In this document: positions 1 through 7,733 of the stretch, one piece after another | Numbering within the stretch: position 1 is the first letter of the stretch | Layout: every line of letters begins with the position of its first letter | Source: Alg239-R122 sp041746135 | GTDB lineage: Bacteria; Pseudomonadota; Alphaproteobacteria; Sphingomonadales; Sphingomonadaceae | Assembly (NCBI GenBank): GCA_041746135.1 | Contig: JBGTHQ010000021.1 | Location: 1 to 64,000 of the forward strand | Length of the DNA stretch: 64,000 bases | Direction of reading: 5' to 3' | Position numbers and translations under genes: made by a program | The notes under the pieces: generated by a model | Seen by the model: only the letters and a program-made list of their open reading frames with translations | What the model was told of the DNA's origin: nothing | The model's database searches: none

Positions 1-675
1 ATGGCGCATGCCGGCCGCGGCCCCGATGCGCTGATGGTGCGCCGCGCCGAGGGTGCCGATGGCATTTCGGAAATGCTGGAGGACGACCGCATCACCGCGC
101 TGTGCATCGGCCCGGCTTATGGTGTGGGCGACGACACCGTCGCAGCGGCGCGCGCCGTGGCGAAAAGCGGACGGGCGATGGTACTCGATGCCGACATATA
201 CAGCAGTTTCGCAGGCAGGGCGGAAGAGTTGAGAAAAATATTGCATGAGTGCAAGCATCCGCCGGTGCTGACCCCGCACGAAGGCGAGTTTTCGCGGCTG
301 TTCGGCGATACCTATAAAGATGTAGGGCGTGCGGAAAAGGCCGCATCGGCGGCGCGGCATCTGCGCGCGGTGGTCGTGCTGAAGGGCGCAGAGACCGTGA
401 TCGCCAACGAGGACGGCTGGGCGTGCATCAACACCAATGCGCCGCCGCAGCTGGCGACCGCCGGATCGGGTGATGTGCTGAGCGGGATCATCACCGGATT
501 GCTGGCGCAAGGCATGCCGCCGCACGAAGCGGCGAGTGCGGGCGTGTGGCTGCACGGTGAGGCGGGGAGTGTTGCGGGCACCGGCCTTATTGCCGACGAT
601 CTGCCCGAGGCGATCCGCGGGCCGCTGACGATTTTGCAGCAGCCCGTTTCCACGCCGATCGGTTTCGGAAATTAG
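1..675 (+). CDS. nnrD: ADP-dependent NAD(P)H-hydrate dehydratase (3' part)
   Basis: This is the C-terminal 224 residues of the ribokinase-like dehydratase that repairs hydrated NADH and NADPH with ADP. In most bacteria it is fused behind an NAD(P)HX epimerase domain. The sequence shows the family block VLTPHEGEF and the nucleotide-binding loop LATAGSGDVLSG, whose Asp is the expected catalytic base. The conserved Gly-rich segment that normally precedes this part is missing, so the gene begins upstream of the window and the Met at base 1 is probably internal. The gene stops with TAG at 673-675, and a convergent gene follows within 50 bases. The family is clear; whether the epimerase half is attached cannot be seen. 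Confidence 0.88.
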   Translation: MAHAGRGPDALMVRRAEGADGISEMLEDDRITALCIGPAYGVGDDTVAAARAVAKSGRAMVLDADIYSSFAGRAEELRKILHECKHPPVLTPHEGEFSRLFGDTYKDVGRAEKAASAARHLRAVVVLKGAETVIANEDGWACINTNAPPQLATAGSGDVLSGIITGLLAQGMPPHEAASAGVWLHGEAGSVAGTGLIADDLPEAIRGPLTILQQPVSTPIGFGN

Positions 676-723
676 CCATCTTTAAACCTGGTAGCGGAAC
701 TCTGATGGCTTGACCGTGGCCGC

Positions 724-1629
724 CTAGCCCTTGCCTTTGGTCTTGGTCGCGCCGGGCTTGGCCTTGGCCGCGATAAAGTCGATAATCTGGCCGGCAATAT
801 CCTTGCCAGTGGAATTTTCGATGCCTTCCAGACCGGGCGAGCTGTTGACTTCCATGATCACCGGACCGTGATTGGCGCGCAGCACGTCGACACCGGCGAC
901 GTTGAGCCCCATCACCTTGGCCGCGCGGATCGCGGTCGAGCGCTCCTCAGGCGTGATCTTGGCGATCTGCGCCGATCCGCCGCGGTGCAAATTGGAACGG
1001 AAATCGCCCTCCGCACCGGTGCGTTTCATCGCCGCGACGACTTTGCCGCCAACCACGAAAATACGGATATCGCTCGATCCGGCTTCCTTGATGAATTCCT
1101 GCACGAGAATGTTGACGTTGACGCCGCGAAACGCCTCGATCACCGACTTGGCCGAGTTTTCGGTCTCGCCCAGCACCACGCCGATCCCCTGCGTCCCTTC
1201 GAGCAGTTTGATGACCGCAGGCGCGCCGCCGACAATTTTCAGGACTTCGTCAGTCTGTTTGGGATCGTGCGCGAAGGCCGTGACCGGCAGGCCGAGACCG
1301 TGTTTGGCGAATATCTGCATCGAACGCAGCTTGTCGCGGCTGCGGCCGATGGCGACGCTTTCGTTGAGCGGCCACACGCCCATCATCTCGAACTGGCGCA
1401 GCACGGCCAGACCGTAATGCGTGATCGACGCGCCGATGCGCGGGATGACCGCGTCATAGCCTTTCAAGGTCTCGCCATTATATAAAATGCTCGGCCGGTG
1501 CGATGTGATATTCATCGTACAGCGCAGCGTGTTGATGATATCCAGCGTGTGACCCCGCTCTTCCGCCGCCTCCGCCAGGCGCTTGTGCGAATAGAGTTTG
1601 GGATTGCGTGCGAGCATGGCGATTTTCAT
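724..1629 (-). CDS. rimK: RimK-type ATP-grasp ligase (ribosomal protein S6 glutamate ligase)
   Basis: A 301-residue ATP-grasp enzyme. RimK adds glutamates to the C-terminus of ribosomal protein S6 in E. coli and Pseudomonas. Visible motifs are the ATP-binding Lys in VIKLLEGTQGIGVVL, the IRIFVVGGKVVAAMKR strand, the FRSNLHRGG loop and the Mg-binding end IMEVNSSPGLEG. The tail is Lys-rich (KPGATKTKGKG). The ATG at 1629 overlaps the stop of the upstream retropepsin-like gene by four bases (ATGA), so the two are probably translationally coupled. A longer in-frame version reaching 1770 would run into that gene and is not needed. Other ATP-grasp roles such as coenzyme F420 or MptN-like ligases are less likely beside a RimB-like gene. 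Confidence 0.9.
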   Translation of the reverse strand: MKIAMLARNPKLYSHKRLAEAAEERGHTLDIINTLRCTMNITSHRPSILYNGETLKGYDAVIPRIGASITHYGLAVLRQFEMMGVWPLNESVAIGRSRDKLRSMQIFAKHGLGLPVTAFAHDPKQTDEVLKIVGGAPAVIKLLEGTQGIGVVLGETENSAKSVIEAFRGVNVNILVQEFIKEAGSSDIRIFVVGGKVVAAMKRTGAEGDFRSNLHRGGSAQIAKITPEERSTAIRAAKVMGLNVAGVDVLRANHGPVIMEVNSSPGLEGIENSTGKDIAGQIIDFIAAKAKPGATKTKGKG

Positions 1630-2099
1630 GTTATTTTTTTCTCCGTATGCGAACCCAGCATCCAGCGTTTGCCGCTGTTGACCAGAAATCCCCGCCTGAG
1701 GGCGCGGCGGCCGACGAGCACCGGGAAAATCATGGAGTGCCGGTTGGCCAGTGTCATATGCCCCATCCATTCCAGTGAACCGAGCTTCATCGGCGTCTCT
1801 ATCACGTATCTGACCTCCATAATACCGTTGGAACTGCGAATGCGTCGCTGTCCATAAACCCTTGCCTCGCCTGCATGTTCCCGTTTGCTTTTGCCAACAG
1901 GAATTTTGAAACGGACATAGATTTCGCCGCCGCGTTCAAACGGTTCGATGTCGGTGGCATGGAGCGACGATGTGGCCGCCCCGGTATCGATTTTTGCGTG
2001 CAGATCAGACAAGCCGAAGCCGGGAAGATCGACCAGTTCGCACCATCCGATTTCGACCGGGGGTTTGTTTTTTGCGGTCTTCGAGTAACTTTTGATCAT
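1626..2099 (-). CDS. RimB-like retropepsin/putative ATP-dependent zinc protease (DUF785)
   Basis: A small protein of about 157 residues from the ATG at 2099; in-frame starts at 2108 and 2135 are also possible. It carries the aspartic-protease-like signature KIDTGAATSSLHA, and MIFPVLVGRRAL near the end matches the family C-terminus. Members of this family (COG4067/RimB) sit next to rimK, and Pseudomonas RimB is reported as a protease that counteracts S6 poly-glutamylation. Here the gene is the first of a two-gene unit and overlaps rimK by four bases. No rimA-like EAL gene is adjacent. A duplicated TATAAT lies 49-74 bases upstream of 2099, which favours the shorter starts. The family is confident; the substrate is inferred. 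Confidence 0.82.
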   Translation of the reverse strand: MIKSYSKTAKNKPPVEIGWCELVDLPGFGLSDLHAKIDTGAATSSLHATDIEPFERGGEIYVRFKIPVGKSKREHAGEARVYGQRRIRSSNGIMEVRYVIETPMKLGSLEWMGHMTLANRHSMIFPVLVGRRALRRGFLVNSGKRWMLGSHTEKKIT

Positions 2100-2138
2100 G
2101 CCAGCCATGTGCCCGAGAACGGGGGCACCGCACAACCC

Positions 2139-2176
2139 TTAATCCAGATTATAGGCCTTAATCCAGATTATAGGCC
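2139..2176 (-). repeat. Exact 19-bp tandem duplication containing two consensus -10 boxes
   Basis: The 19-bp unit TTAATCCAGATTATAGGCC at 2139-2157 is repeated exactly at 2158-2176, with a third partial copy (TTAATC) at 2177-2182. Read on the minus strand each unit holds a perfect TATAAT (plus coordinates 2148-2153 and 2167-2172), pointing toward the rimB-like/rimK pair. No good -35 hexamer is seen upstream of either. The promoter role is inferred from position and sequence. Confidence 0.6.
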
Positions 2177-2286
2177 TTAATCGAGTTTACAGGAATGCGC
2201 TTTGATCGGGCGGACTGACAGAATAAAGCGGGCATGGCGGTTTGCCGCTGGCGACAGGACCGACGTTATCGTGCAGAGGATCGTCT

Positions 2287-3102
2287 CTACCCGAGCTGCG
2301 CCATTTCCGCCCTGCGGCGTTTTTTGACTTTCGCATAGCTGACAATTCCGAACGGGATCGACGCGATATACAGGAAACTGATGGCGGCAAGCGACACCCA
2401 CGGCATCGTCAGCAGGGCGACGCCAAGCAGCGCGGCCACCGCAATCGCTTCGAGCCGGATGTTGCGGCGCAGACGCAGCGAGGACCAGCTGAAAGTCGCC
2501 ACGTTCGATATCATCAAAAACGCGATAATCCCGATCCACGGCCCCACCACAGCGTAATGGCGGAACAGCTCGTTGCCGGTGATCAACCACAGATAGACGG
2601 GCAGGAACGCAAGGCCGGCCCCGGTCGGCGCCGGCACCCCGGTCAGGAACCCCGCCGATTTGTGCGGCTGTTCGTCGGCATCGATTTGCGCGTTGAAGCG
2701 GGCGAGACGCAGGGCGCAGGCCACCGCGATCATCAGCGCGATGATCCACCCGAACCGCGGCATGTCCTGCAGCGACCACAGATAGATGACCAGCGCAGGG
2801 GATACGCCGAAAGCCACGCAGTCGGATAGCGAGTCGAGTTCCGCGCCGAACCGACTTTGCGCGTTCATCATGCGTGCGATGCGGCCGTCGAGGCCGTCGA
2901 GGACGCCCGCCAGCACGATCGCCGCAGCGGCGATTTCGAACCGGCCCTCGGTCGCGAACCGGATGCCGGTCAGGCCAAAGCACAGCGCCGTGGCGGTAAT
3001 GGCATTGGGAACCATCGCCCGCAGCGTCAGTCCTTTGCGAAACTTGAGCCGCCGCTCGCGCAAAGCCCGCGGCGAAAAGCGGCGCGGTTTCTTGCCCGAC
3101 AT
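2287..3102 (-). CDS. pssA: CDP-diacylglycerol--serine O-phosphatidyltransferase
   Basis: A 271-residue integral membrane enzyme that makes phosphatidylserine from CDP-diacylglycerol and serine. The CDP-alcohol phosphotransferase signature is intact: D69, G70, D72, G73, A76, R77, G86, D90 and D94. About six to eight hydrophobic segments follow a basic N-terminus (KKPRRFSPRALRERRLKFRK), as in the Bacillus-type, membrane-embedded PssA rather than the soluble E. coli type. Its ATG at 3102 shares one base with the stop of psd (TAATG), so psd and pssA form one transcription unit for the two steps to phosphatidylethanolamine. Confidence 0.94.
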   Translation of the reverse strand: MSGKKPRRFSPRALRERRLKFRKGLTLRAMVPNAITATALCFGLTGIRFATEGRFEIAAAAIVLAGVLDGLDGRIARMMNAQSRFGAELDSLSDCVAFGVSPALVIYLWSLQDMPRFGWIIALMIAVACALRLARFNAQIDADEQPHKSAGFLTGVPAPTGAGLAFLPVYLWLITGNELFRHYAVVGPWIGIIAFLMISNVATFSWSSLRLRRNIRLEAIAVAALLGVALLTMPWVSLAAISFLYIASIPFGIVSYAKVKKRRRAEMAQLG

Positions 3103-3836
3103 TACTGGCCGATGCCGGTAATCAGGCGGTTCTGGCCCAGCTCGGCCAACACCGTTTCCCCCGCGACGATCCGCTGGCCCTTGACGATGCGCGGATGCGT
3201 GCCGTGCGGAAGATAGACATCGACCCGGCTTCCGAAGCGAATCAGGCCGACGCGCTGTCCCGCCGCGACGAAATCGCCTTCCTTGACGAACGGCACGATG
3301 CGGCGTGCAACCAGCCCGGCAATCTGCGTAAAGCCGATGCGCAGACCGTCATTGCGCTCGATCAGGAAATGCTGGCGCTCGTTCTCGTCGCTCGCCTTGT
3401 CGAGATCGGCATTGAGGAATTTGCCCGAGATATAGGCGACGCGCTTGATCGTGCCGCCGATCGGCGCGCGGTTGATGTGCACGTCGAACACGCTCATGAA
3501 AATCGACACGCGCATCATCGGCTGGTCGTCCAGAAACCCCTCGCCCTGCAGCTCGGGCGGCGGCGCGACTTCCTGGATCAGCGTGACCAAGCCGTCGGCG
3601 GGCGCGATGACAAAATTTTCGTCCTGCGGCGACACGCGCACCGGATCGCGGAAAAATGCCAGCACCCAGATCGTGAGCGCGAGCATCGGCCAAGCGAGCA
3701 ACTCCCAATCCAGAATAAAGAACAAGAGGCAGATTGCGCCCGCTATGACCGCGAACTTGCGCCCTTCGGGATGGACGGGGGGAAAGCTCCATGAAGCCTC
3801 GCCGCCGCCCCTATTATCTAAAATATTATTGGACAT
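3102..3836 (-). CDS. psd: Phosphatidylserine decarboxylase proenzyme (short type)
   Basis: A 244-residue pyruvoyl-dependent decarboxylase that converts phosphatidylserine to phosphatidylethanolamine. One or two membrane helices lie at about residues 28-62, followed by FFRDP, APADG and FMSVFDVHINRAP. The self-cleavage site that creates the pyruvoyl group is G202-S203 in the context RFGSRVDVYLPHG, as expected for the short psd-B class. It is the promoter-proximal gene of the psd-pssA operon and is divergent from icd across about 180 bases. Confidence 0.94.
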   Translation of the reverse strand: MSNNILDNRGGGEASWSFPPVHPEGRKFAVIAGAICLLFFILDWELLAWPMLALTIWVLAFFRDPVRVSPQDENFVIAPADGLVTLIQEVAPPPELQGEGFLDDQPMMRVSIFMSVFDVHINRAPIGGTIKRVAYISGKFLNADLDKASDENERQHFLIERNDGLRIGFTQIAGLVARRIVPFVKEGDFVAAGQRVGLIRFGSRVDVYLPHGTHPRIVKGQRIVAGETVLAELGQNRLITGIGQ

Positions 3837-4013
3837 GCCGTTCTTCTAGGACGTGTCACGGCGAGTTACAATATGGTTGTGGCGCTTTACCCACTGGCAA
3901 GGCGCGGTGATTTGCCGTAATGCGAAGGTTGAAACCCCGCCAGTCTTTGCTAAGAGGCTGCGTGTACAGCCGCAAGGCGCAATTCCTCCCCGACACGGAA
4001 AGACAGACATTCT

Positions 4014-5234
4014 ATGGCAAAAATCAAGGTAAAAAATCCGGTCGTCGAACTCGACGGCGACGAAATGACGCGTATCATCTGGGAATGGATTCGCGAAAGA
4101 CTGATTCTGCCTTATCTTGATATCGACCTGAAATATTACGACCTTTCGATCCAGAAACGCGACGAGACCAACGACAAGATCACGGTCGACAGCGCCAATG
4201 CGATCCGCGAACATGGCGTCGGCGTCAAATGCGCGACGATCACCCCCGACGAACAGCGCGTCGAGGAATTCGGCCTCAAGAAAATGTGGAAATCGCCCAA
4301 CGGCACGATCCGCAACATCCTGGGCGGTGTCGTCTTCCGCGAACCGATCGTGATCGACAACGTGCCGCGGCTCGTGCCCGGCTGGACCGACCCGATCGTG
4401 ATCGGCCGTCATGCCTTTGGCGACCAGTATAAAGCCACCGATTTCCTCGTCCCCGGCCCCGGCAAGCTGCGGCTTGTATTCGAAGGCGACGACGGCAAGA
4501 ACATCGACGAGGAAGTGTTCCAGTTCCCCTCACCCGGCGTTGCCATGGCGATGTATAATCTTGATGATTCGATCCGCGATTTCGCCCGCGCCTCGCTCAA
4601 TTACGGGCTCGATCGCAAATGGCCGGTATATCTCTCGACCAAGAACACCATCATGAAAGCCTATGACGGCCGCTTCAAGGACCTGTTTCAGGAAATTTTC
4701 GAAGCCGAATTCGAAGCCGATTTCAAAAAGGCGAATATCGAATACCAGCACCGCCTGATCGACGACATGGTCGCCTCTGCGATGAAATGGAGCGGCAAGT
4801 TCGTATGGGCGTGCAAGAATTATGACGGCGATGTGCAGTCCGACACGGTAGCGCAGGGCTTCGGCTCGCTCGGCCTGATGACATCCGTGCTGATGCGGCC
4901 CGACGGCAAGACTGTCGAGGCCGAAGCGGCGCACGGCACCGACACTCGACATTATCGCATGCACGAGCAGGGCAAGGCGACCTCGACCAATCCGATCGCC
5001 TCGATTTTCGCGTGGACCCGCGGCTTGATGTATCGCGGCAAGTTTGATGAGACGCCCGATGTCGTGCGTTTTGCCGAAACGCTCGAGCGCGTATGTATCC
5101 AGACGGTCGAAAGCGGCAACATGACCAAGGATCTCGCGATCCTGATCGGACCCGACCAGAACTGGATGACGACCGAGCAGTTTTTCGAAGCCGTGCGCGT
5201 CAATCTCGAGACCGAAATGGGCAGCTGGAAATGA
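4014..5234 (+). CDS. icd: NADP-dependent isocitrate dehydrogenase (eukaryote-like homodimeric type)
   Basis: A 406-residue TCA-cycle enzyme that oxidises isocitrate to 2-oxoglutarate with NADP. The type II family is shown by the start IKVKNPVVELDGDEMTRIIW, the segment LSTKNTIMKAYDGRFKD, the metal site in WACKNYDGDVQSD, and TSTNPIASIFAWTRGL. In the cofactor segment AAHGTDTRHYR the phosphate-binding R-H pair is kept, but residue 310 is Asp where the family usually has Val. The stop at 5232-5234 overlaps the ATG of the next gene. Full length, no gaps seen. Confidence 0.96.
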   Translation: MAKIKVKNPVVELDGDEMTRIIWEWIRERLILPYLDIDLKYYDLSIQKRDETNDKITVDSANAIREHGVGVKCATITPDEQRVEEFGLKKMWKSPNGTIRNILGGVVFREPIVIDNVPRLVPGWTDPIVIGRHAFGDQYKATDFLVPGPGKLRLVFEGDDGKNIDEEVFQFPSPGVAMAMYNLDDSIRDFARASLNYGLDRKWPVYLSTKNTIMKAYDGRFKDLFQEIFEAEFEADFKKANIEYQHRLIDDMVASAMKWSGKFVWACKNYDGDVQSDTVAQGFGSLGLMTSVLMRPDGKTVEAEAAHGTDTRHYRMHEQGKATSTNPIASIFAWTRGLMYRGKFDETPDVVRFAETLERVCIQTVESGNMTKDLAILIGPDQNWMTTEQFFEAVRVNLETEMGSWK

Positions 5235-6040
5235 TGCGCCGCGCGTGGGCAGTGTCCGCTGCAGGCGCGCTGATATTCGCGCCCATAGGCGCAGCAGGCC
5301 AGGAAATCGCGAACCCGAATGAAGCCGTAGCCACTGTGGCAGCCGATGGCGAAAATGCTATGGATGCCGGGAATAACAAGGATTTTGGCGAAATTGTCGT
5401 CGTCGCCAATCGCGAAGGCAATTACGTGGTAGGCGCGGGGGACATACGTGAAATGGTGGAAGCCTTTCACAAATGGGGCCCGAAACATGCCCCCGATTCG
5501 GCGCTGTTCCTCCAGTTCAAACCGGCAAAGGGTCAGGAATTAGCGGCCATCGAAGCAAATCTGCAACGCGGCAAAGACAATATTGCACTGCCCATCGGCG
5601 CCGATGGACTGGCGCGTCTTCCCGTCGAGCAAATGGGCGATGGCAAATGGGACCTGACCATGAACCAGGTAAAGGGAAAGCTGAAAATCTTTCCTCTGGT
5701 ATTCTCGCCCGGCACCAGCGCAACCGACCGCCGTATGGGCGATCTTCGATTGCAATGCCGCGTGTTCTGGGGATTTTACAACAATCAGGTCAATATATTC
5801 CTGCGCGGTCTTGTCGATATGGTCGGGGGCTGTACCAGCAAGAATCTGGGGATATACTATCCGGCTGACCAACCGCTCGAGAGCGCGCTATTCGAAGGCA
5901 AGGATCAGGCGCAAAGATTATCCCCTAATAAATCATCTTATCTGGTGGAACTTTGGAACACGTCCATATCGGACGACACCAGGTTGCGGCTGACCTATGC
6001 CGCACCTGTCGAAAGCGATGCGGCCGATCTGCAACCTTAA
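5231..6040 (+). CDS. Exported protein of unknown function, coupled to icd
   Basis: I do not recognise this 269-residue protein. The N-terminus MMRRAWAVSAAGALIFAPIGAAGQ is a good Sec signal peptide, with cleavage likely after AAG. The mature part is soluble-looking, mixes charged and aromatic residues and has few Cys (LQCRVFW and GGCTSK), which could form a disulfide in the periplasm. No membrane helix or known catalytic motif is visible. The ATG at 5231 overlaps the icd stop by four bases (ATGA); a second ATG at 5234 is also possible. An acetyltransferase-nitrilase fusion follows after 21 bases. A longer in-frame version from 5093 would lie inside icd and is rejected because the signal peptide marks the true start. 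Confidence 0.75.
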   Translation: MMRRAWAVSAAGALIFAPIGAAGQEIANPNEAVATVAADGENAMDAGNNKDFGEIVVVANREGNYVVGAGDIREMVEAFHKWGPKHAPDSALFLQFKPAKGQELAAIEANLQRGKDNIALPIGADGLARLPVEQMGDGKWDLTMNQVKGKLKIFPLVFSPGTSATDRRMGDLRLQCRVFWGFYNNQVNIFLRGLVDMVGGCTSKNLGIYYPADQPLESALFEGKDQAQRLSPNKSSYLVELWNTSISDDTRLRLTYAAPVESDAADLQP

Positions 6041-6061
6041 GCAAAAATTGAAAGTATAAGC

Positions 6062-7672
6062 ATGGCGCGAACAGGAAAATTGCGGCTCGAAGTCAGGCTG
6101 GCCACGCCCAAGGACATCCCGGAAATTTCGCGGCTGATCAAACGCGCCTATCCGCAGCTCCCCCCTTACAAGTCGGGCGAGCTCAAGGGGCAGATCAACA
6201 ATTATCCCGATGGCCAGTTCGTCGCCGTTCTCGACGGCGACATTGTCGGCTATTGTGCGTCGTCGCGCATTTCGGGCGATATCGCGCTGGGCCCGCATGA
6301 CTGGGAAGAGATTAGCGGCAATGGCTTTGGCAGCCGCCATGATCCCACCGGCGAATGGCTGTACGGTTATGAAATGTGCGTCGACCCCAAACGCCGCGGC
6401 GTGCGCATTGGCAAGCGGTTGTACGAGGCGCGCCGCACGCTGGTCGAACGGCTTGACCTGCACGGCATCGTGTTCGGCGGCCGCATGCCGGGATACAGCC
6501 GGGTTGCCAAGAAAATCGGGAGCCCAAAGGATTATCTTGACGCGATCGTCGAAGGCAAGGTGCGCGATCCCGTGATCGGTTTTCAGCTGGCAAACGGGTT
6601 CGAGCCGATCGGCATATTAAAAAATTACCTGCCCGAGGACAAAAGATCCAAGGGCTATGCCGCGCACATGGTGTGGCGCAATCCTTATATCAATCCCGAC
6701 GAGCCGCCCAAATTCCGTGTGCCGCGCGATATTGAAAGCGTGCGTCTCGCCACCGTACAGTTGCAGGCACGCGCCGTCGAAAGCTTCGAAGAATTTATCA
6801 AGAACTGCGAGTATTTCGTTGATGTCGCGGCCGATTATCGCAGCGATTTTGTCGTTTTCCCCGAACTGTTCACGCTGCCGCTGCTCTCGTTCGAACCGCG
6901 CAAGCTGTCGCCCGCGGAATCGATCGAGGCGCTGACCGAGTACACGCCGCGGCTGCGCGAGGAACTCAGCCGGATGGCGATGGAATATAACATCAACATT
7001 ATCGGCGGGTCGCACCCCACGCGGGCCGATGACGGCGACATCCAGAACGTGGCGTTTGTCGCGCTGCGCGACGGATCGACGCATAGCCAGGAAAAGATAC
7101 ATCCGACGCCGAACGAGAGTTACTGGTGGAAGATCAAGGGCGGCGACAGCATCGACACGATCCAGACCGATTGCGGCCCGATCGGCATTCTCATCTGTTA
7201 CGACAGCGAATTTCCCGAACTGGCCCGCCGTCTGGTCGACGAGGGCGCGCGCATCATATTTGTACCGTTCTGCACCGACAGCCGCGAAGGCTATATGCGC
7301 GTGCGCTATTGCTCGCAGGCGCGGGCGATCGAAAACCAGTGTTATGTCGTGATGTCGGGCAATGTCGGCAACCTGCCCGGGGTCGAGAATATGGATATCC
7401 AGTATGCGCAGTCGTGCATCCTGACGCCCTGCGATTTTCCGTTCGCGCGCGACGGTATTGCGGCGGAGGCTTCGGAAAATGTCGAAACGCTGACAATCAG
7501 CGATGTCAATCTGGCCGACCTCAACTGGGCGCGGACCGAGGGCACGGTGCGCAACTTGCGCGACCGCCGGTTTGATCTGTATCATATCGAATGGGACCAG
7601 AATGCGGGCGATCACGGGGCCACGGCAACGCACGGCAAACCCGCCGGACCGCACACGCCGGGCGGCGGATAA
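6062..7672 (+). CDS. Fused GNAT acetyltransferase / carbon-nitrogen hydrolase
   Basis: A 536-residue two-domain protein. Residues 1-210 form a GNAT N-acetyltransferase, with the acetyl-CoA loop near MCVDPKRRGVRIGKRLYEARR. Residues 225-510 form a nitrilase-superfamily amidohydrolase with a complete Glu-Lys-Cys triad: E268 in FPELF, K345 in EKIHP and C379 in LICYDSEFPE. The same fusion order is known from several bacteria (YhcX-like proteins), where the substrate is not established. It probably acetylates and hydrolyses an amide or amine metabolite in the cytoplasm. The gene lies 21 bases behind the exported protein and may belong to the icd unit. The C-terminal 25 residues are Gly/His-rich and look disordered. 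Confidence 0.9.
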   Translation: MARTGKLRLEVRLATPKDIPEISRLIKRAYPQLPPYKSGELKGQINNYPDGQFVAVLDGDIVGYCASSRISGDIALGPHDWEEISGNGFGSRHDPTGEWLYGYEMCVDPKRRGVRIGKRLYEARRTLVERLDLHGIVFGGRMPGYSRVAKKIGSPKDYLDAIVEGKVRDPVIGFQLANGFEPIGILKNYLPEDKRSKGYAAHMVWRNPYINPDEPPKFRVPRDIESVRLATVQLQARAVESFEEFIKNCEYFVDVAADYRSDFVVFPELFTLPLLSFEPRKLSPAESIEALTEYTPRLREELSRMAMEYNINIIGGSHPTRADDGDIQNVAFVALRDGSTHSQEKIHPTPNESYWWKIKGGDSIDTIQTDCGPIGILICYDSEFPELARRLVDEGARIIFVPFCTDSREGYMRVRYCSQARAIENQCYVVMSGNVGNLPGVENMDIQYAQSCILTPCDFPFARDGIAAEASENVETLTISDVNLADLNWARTEGTVRNLRDRRFDLYHIEWDQNAGDHGATATHGKPAGPHTPGGG

Positions 7673-7733
7673 ATTATCTCGCACCTGCACAAAAGATGCT
7701 GACTTGACCGGCGTTATACGGTTATAAGGCGGC

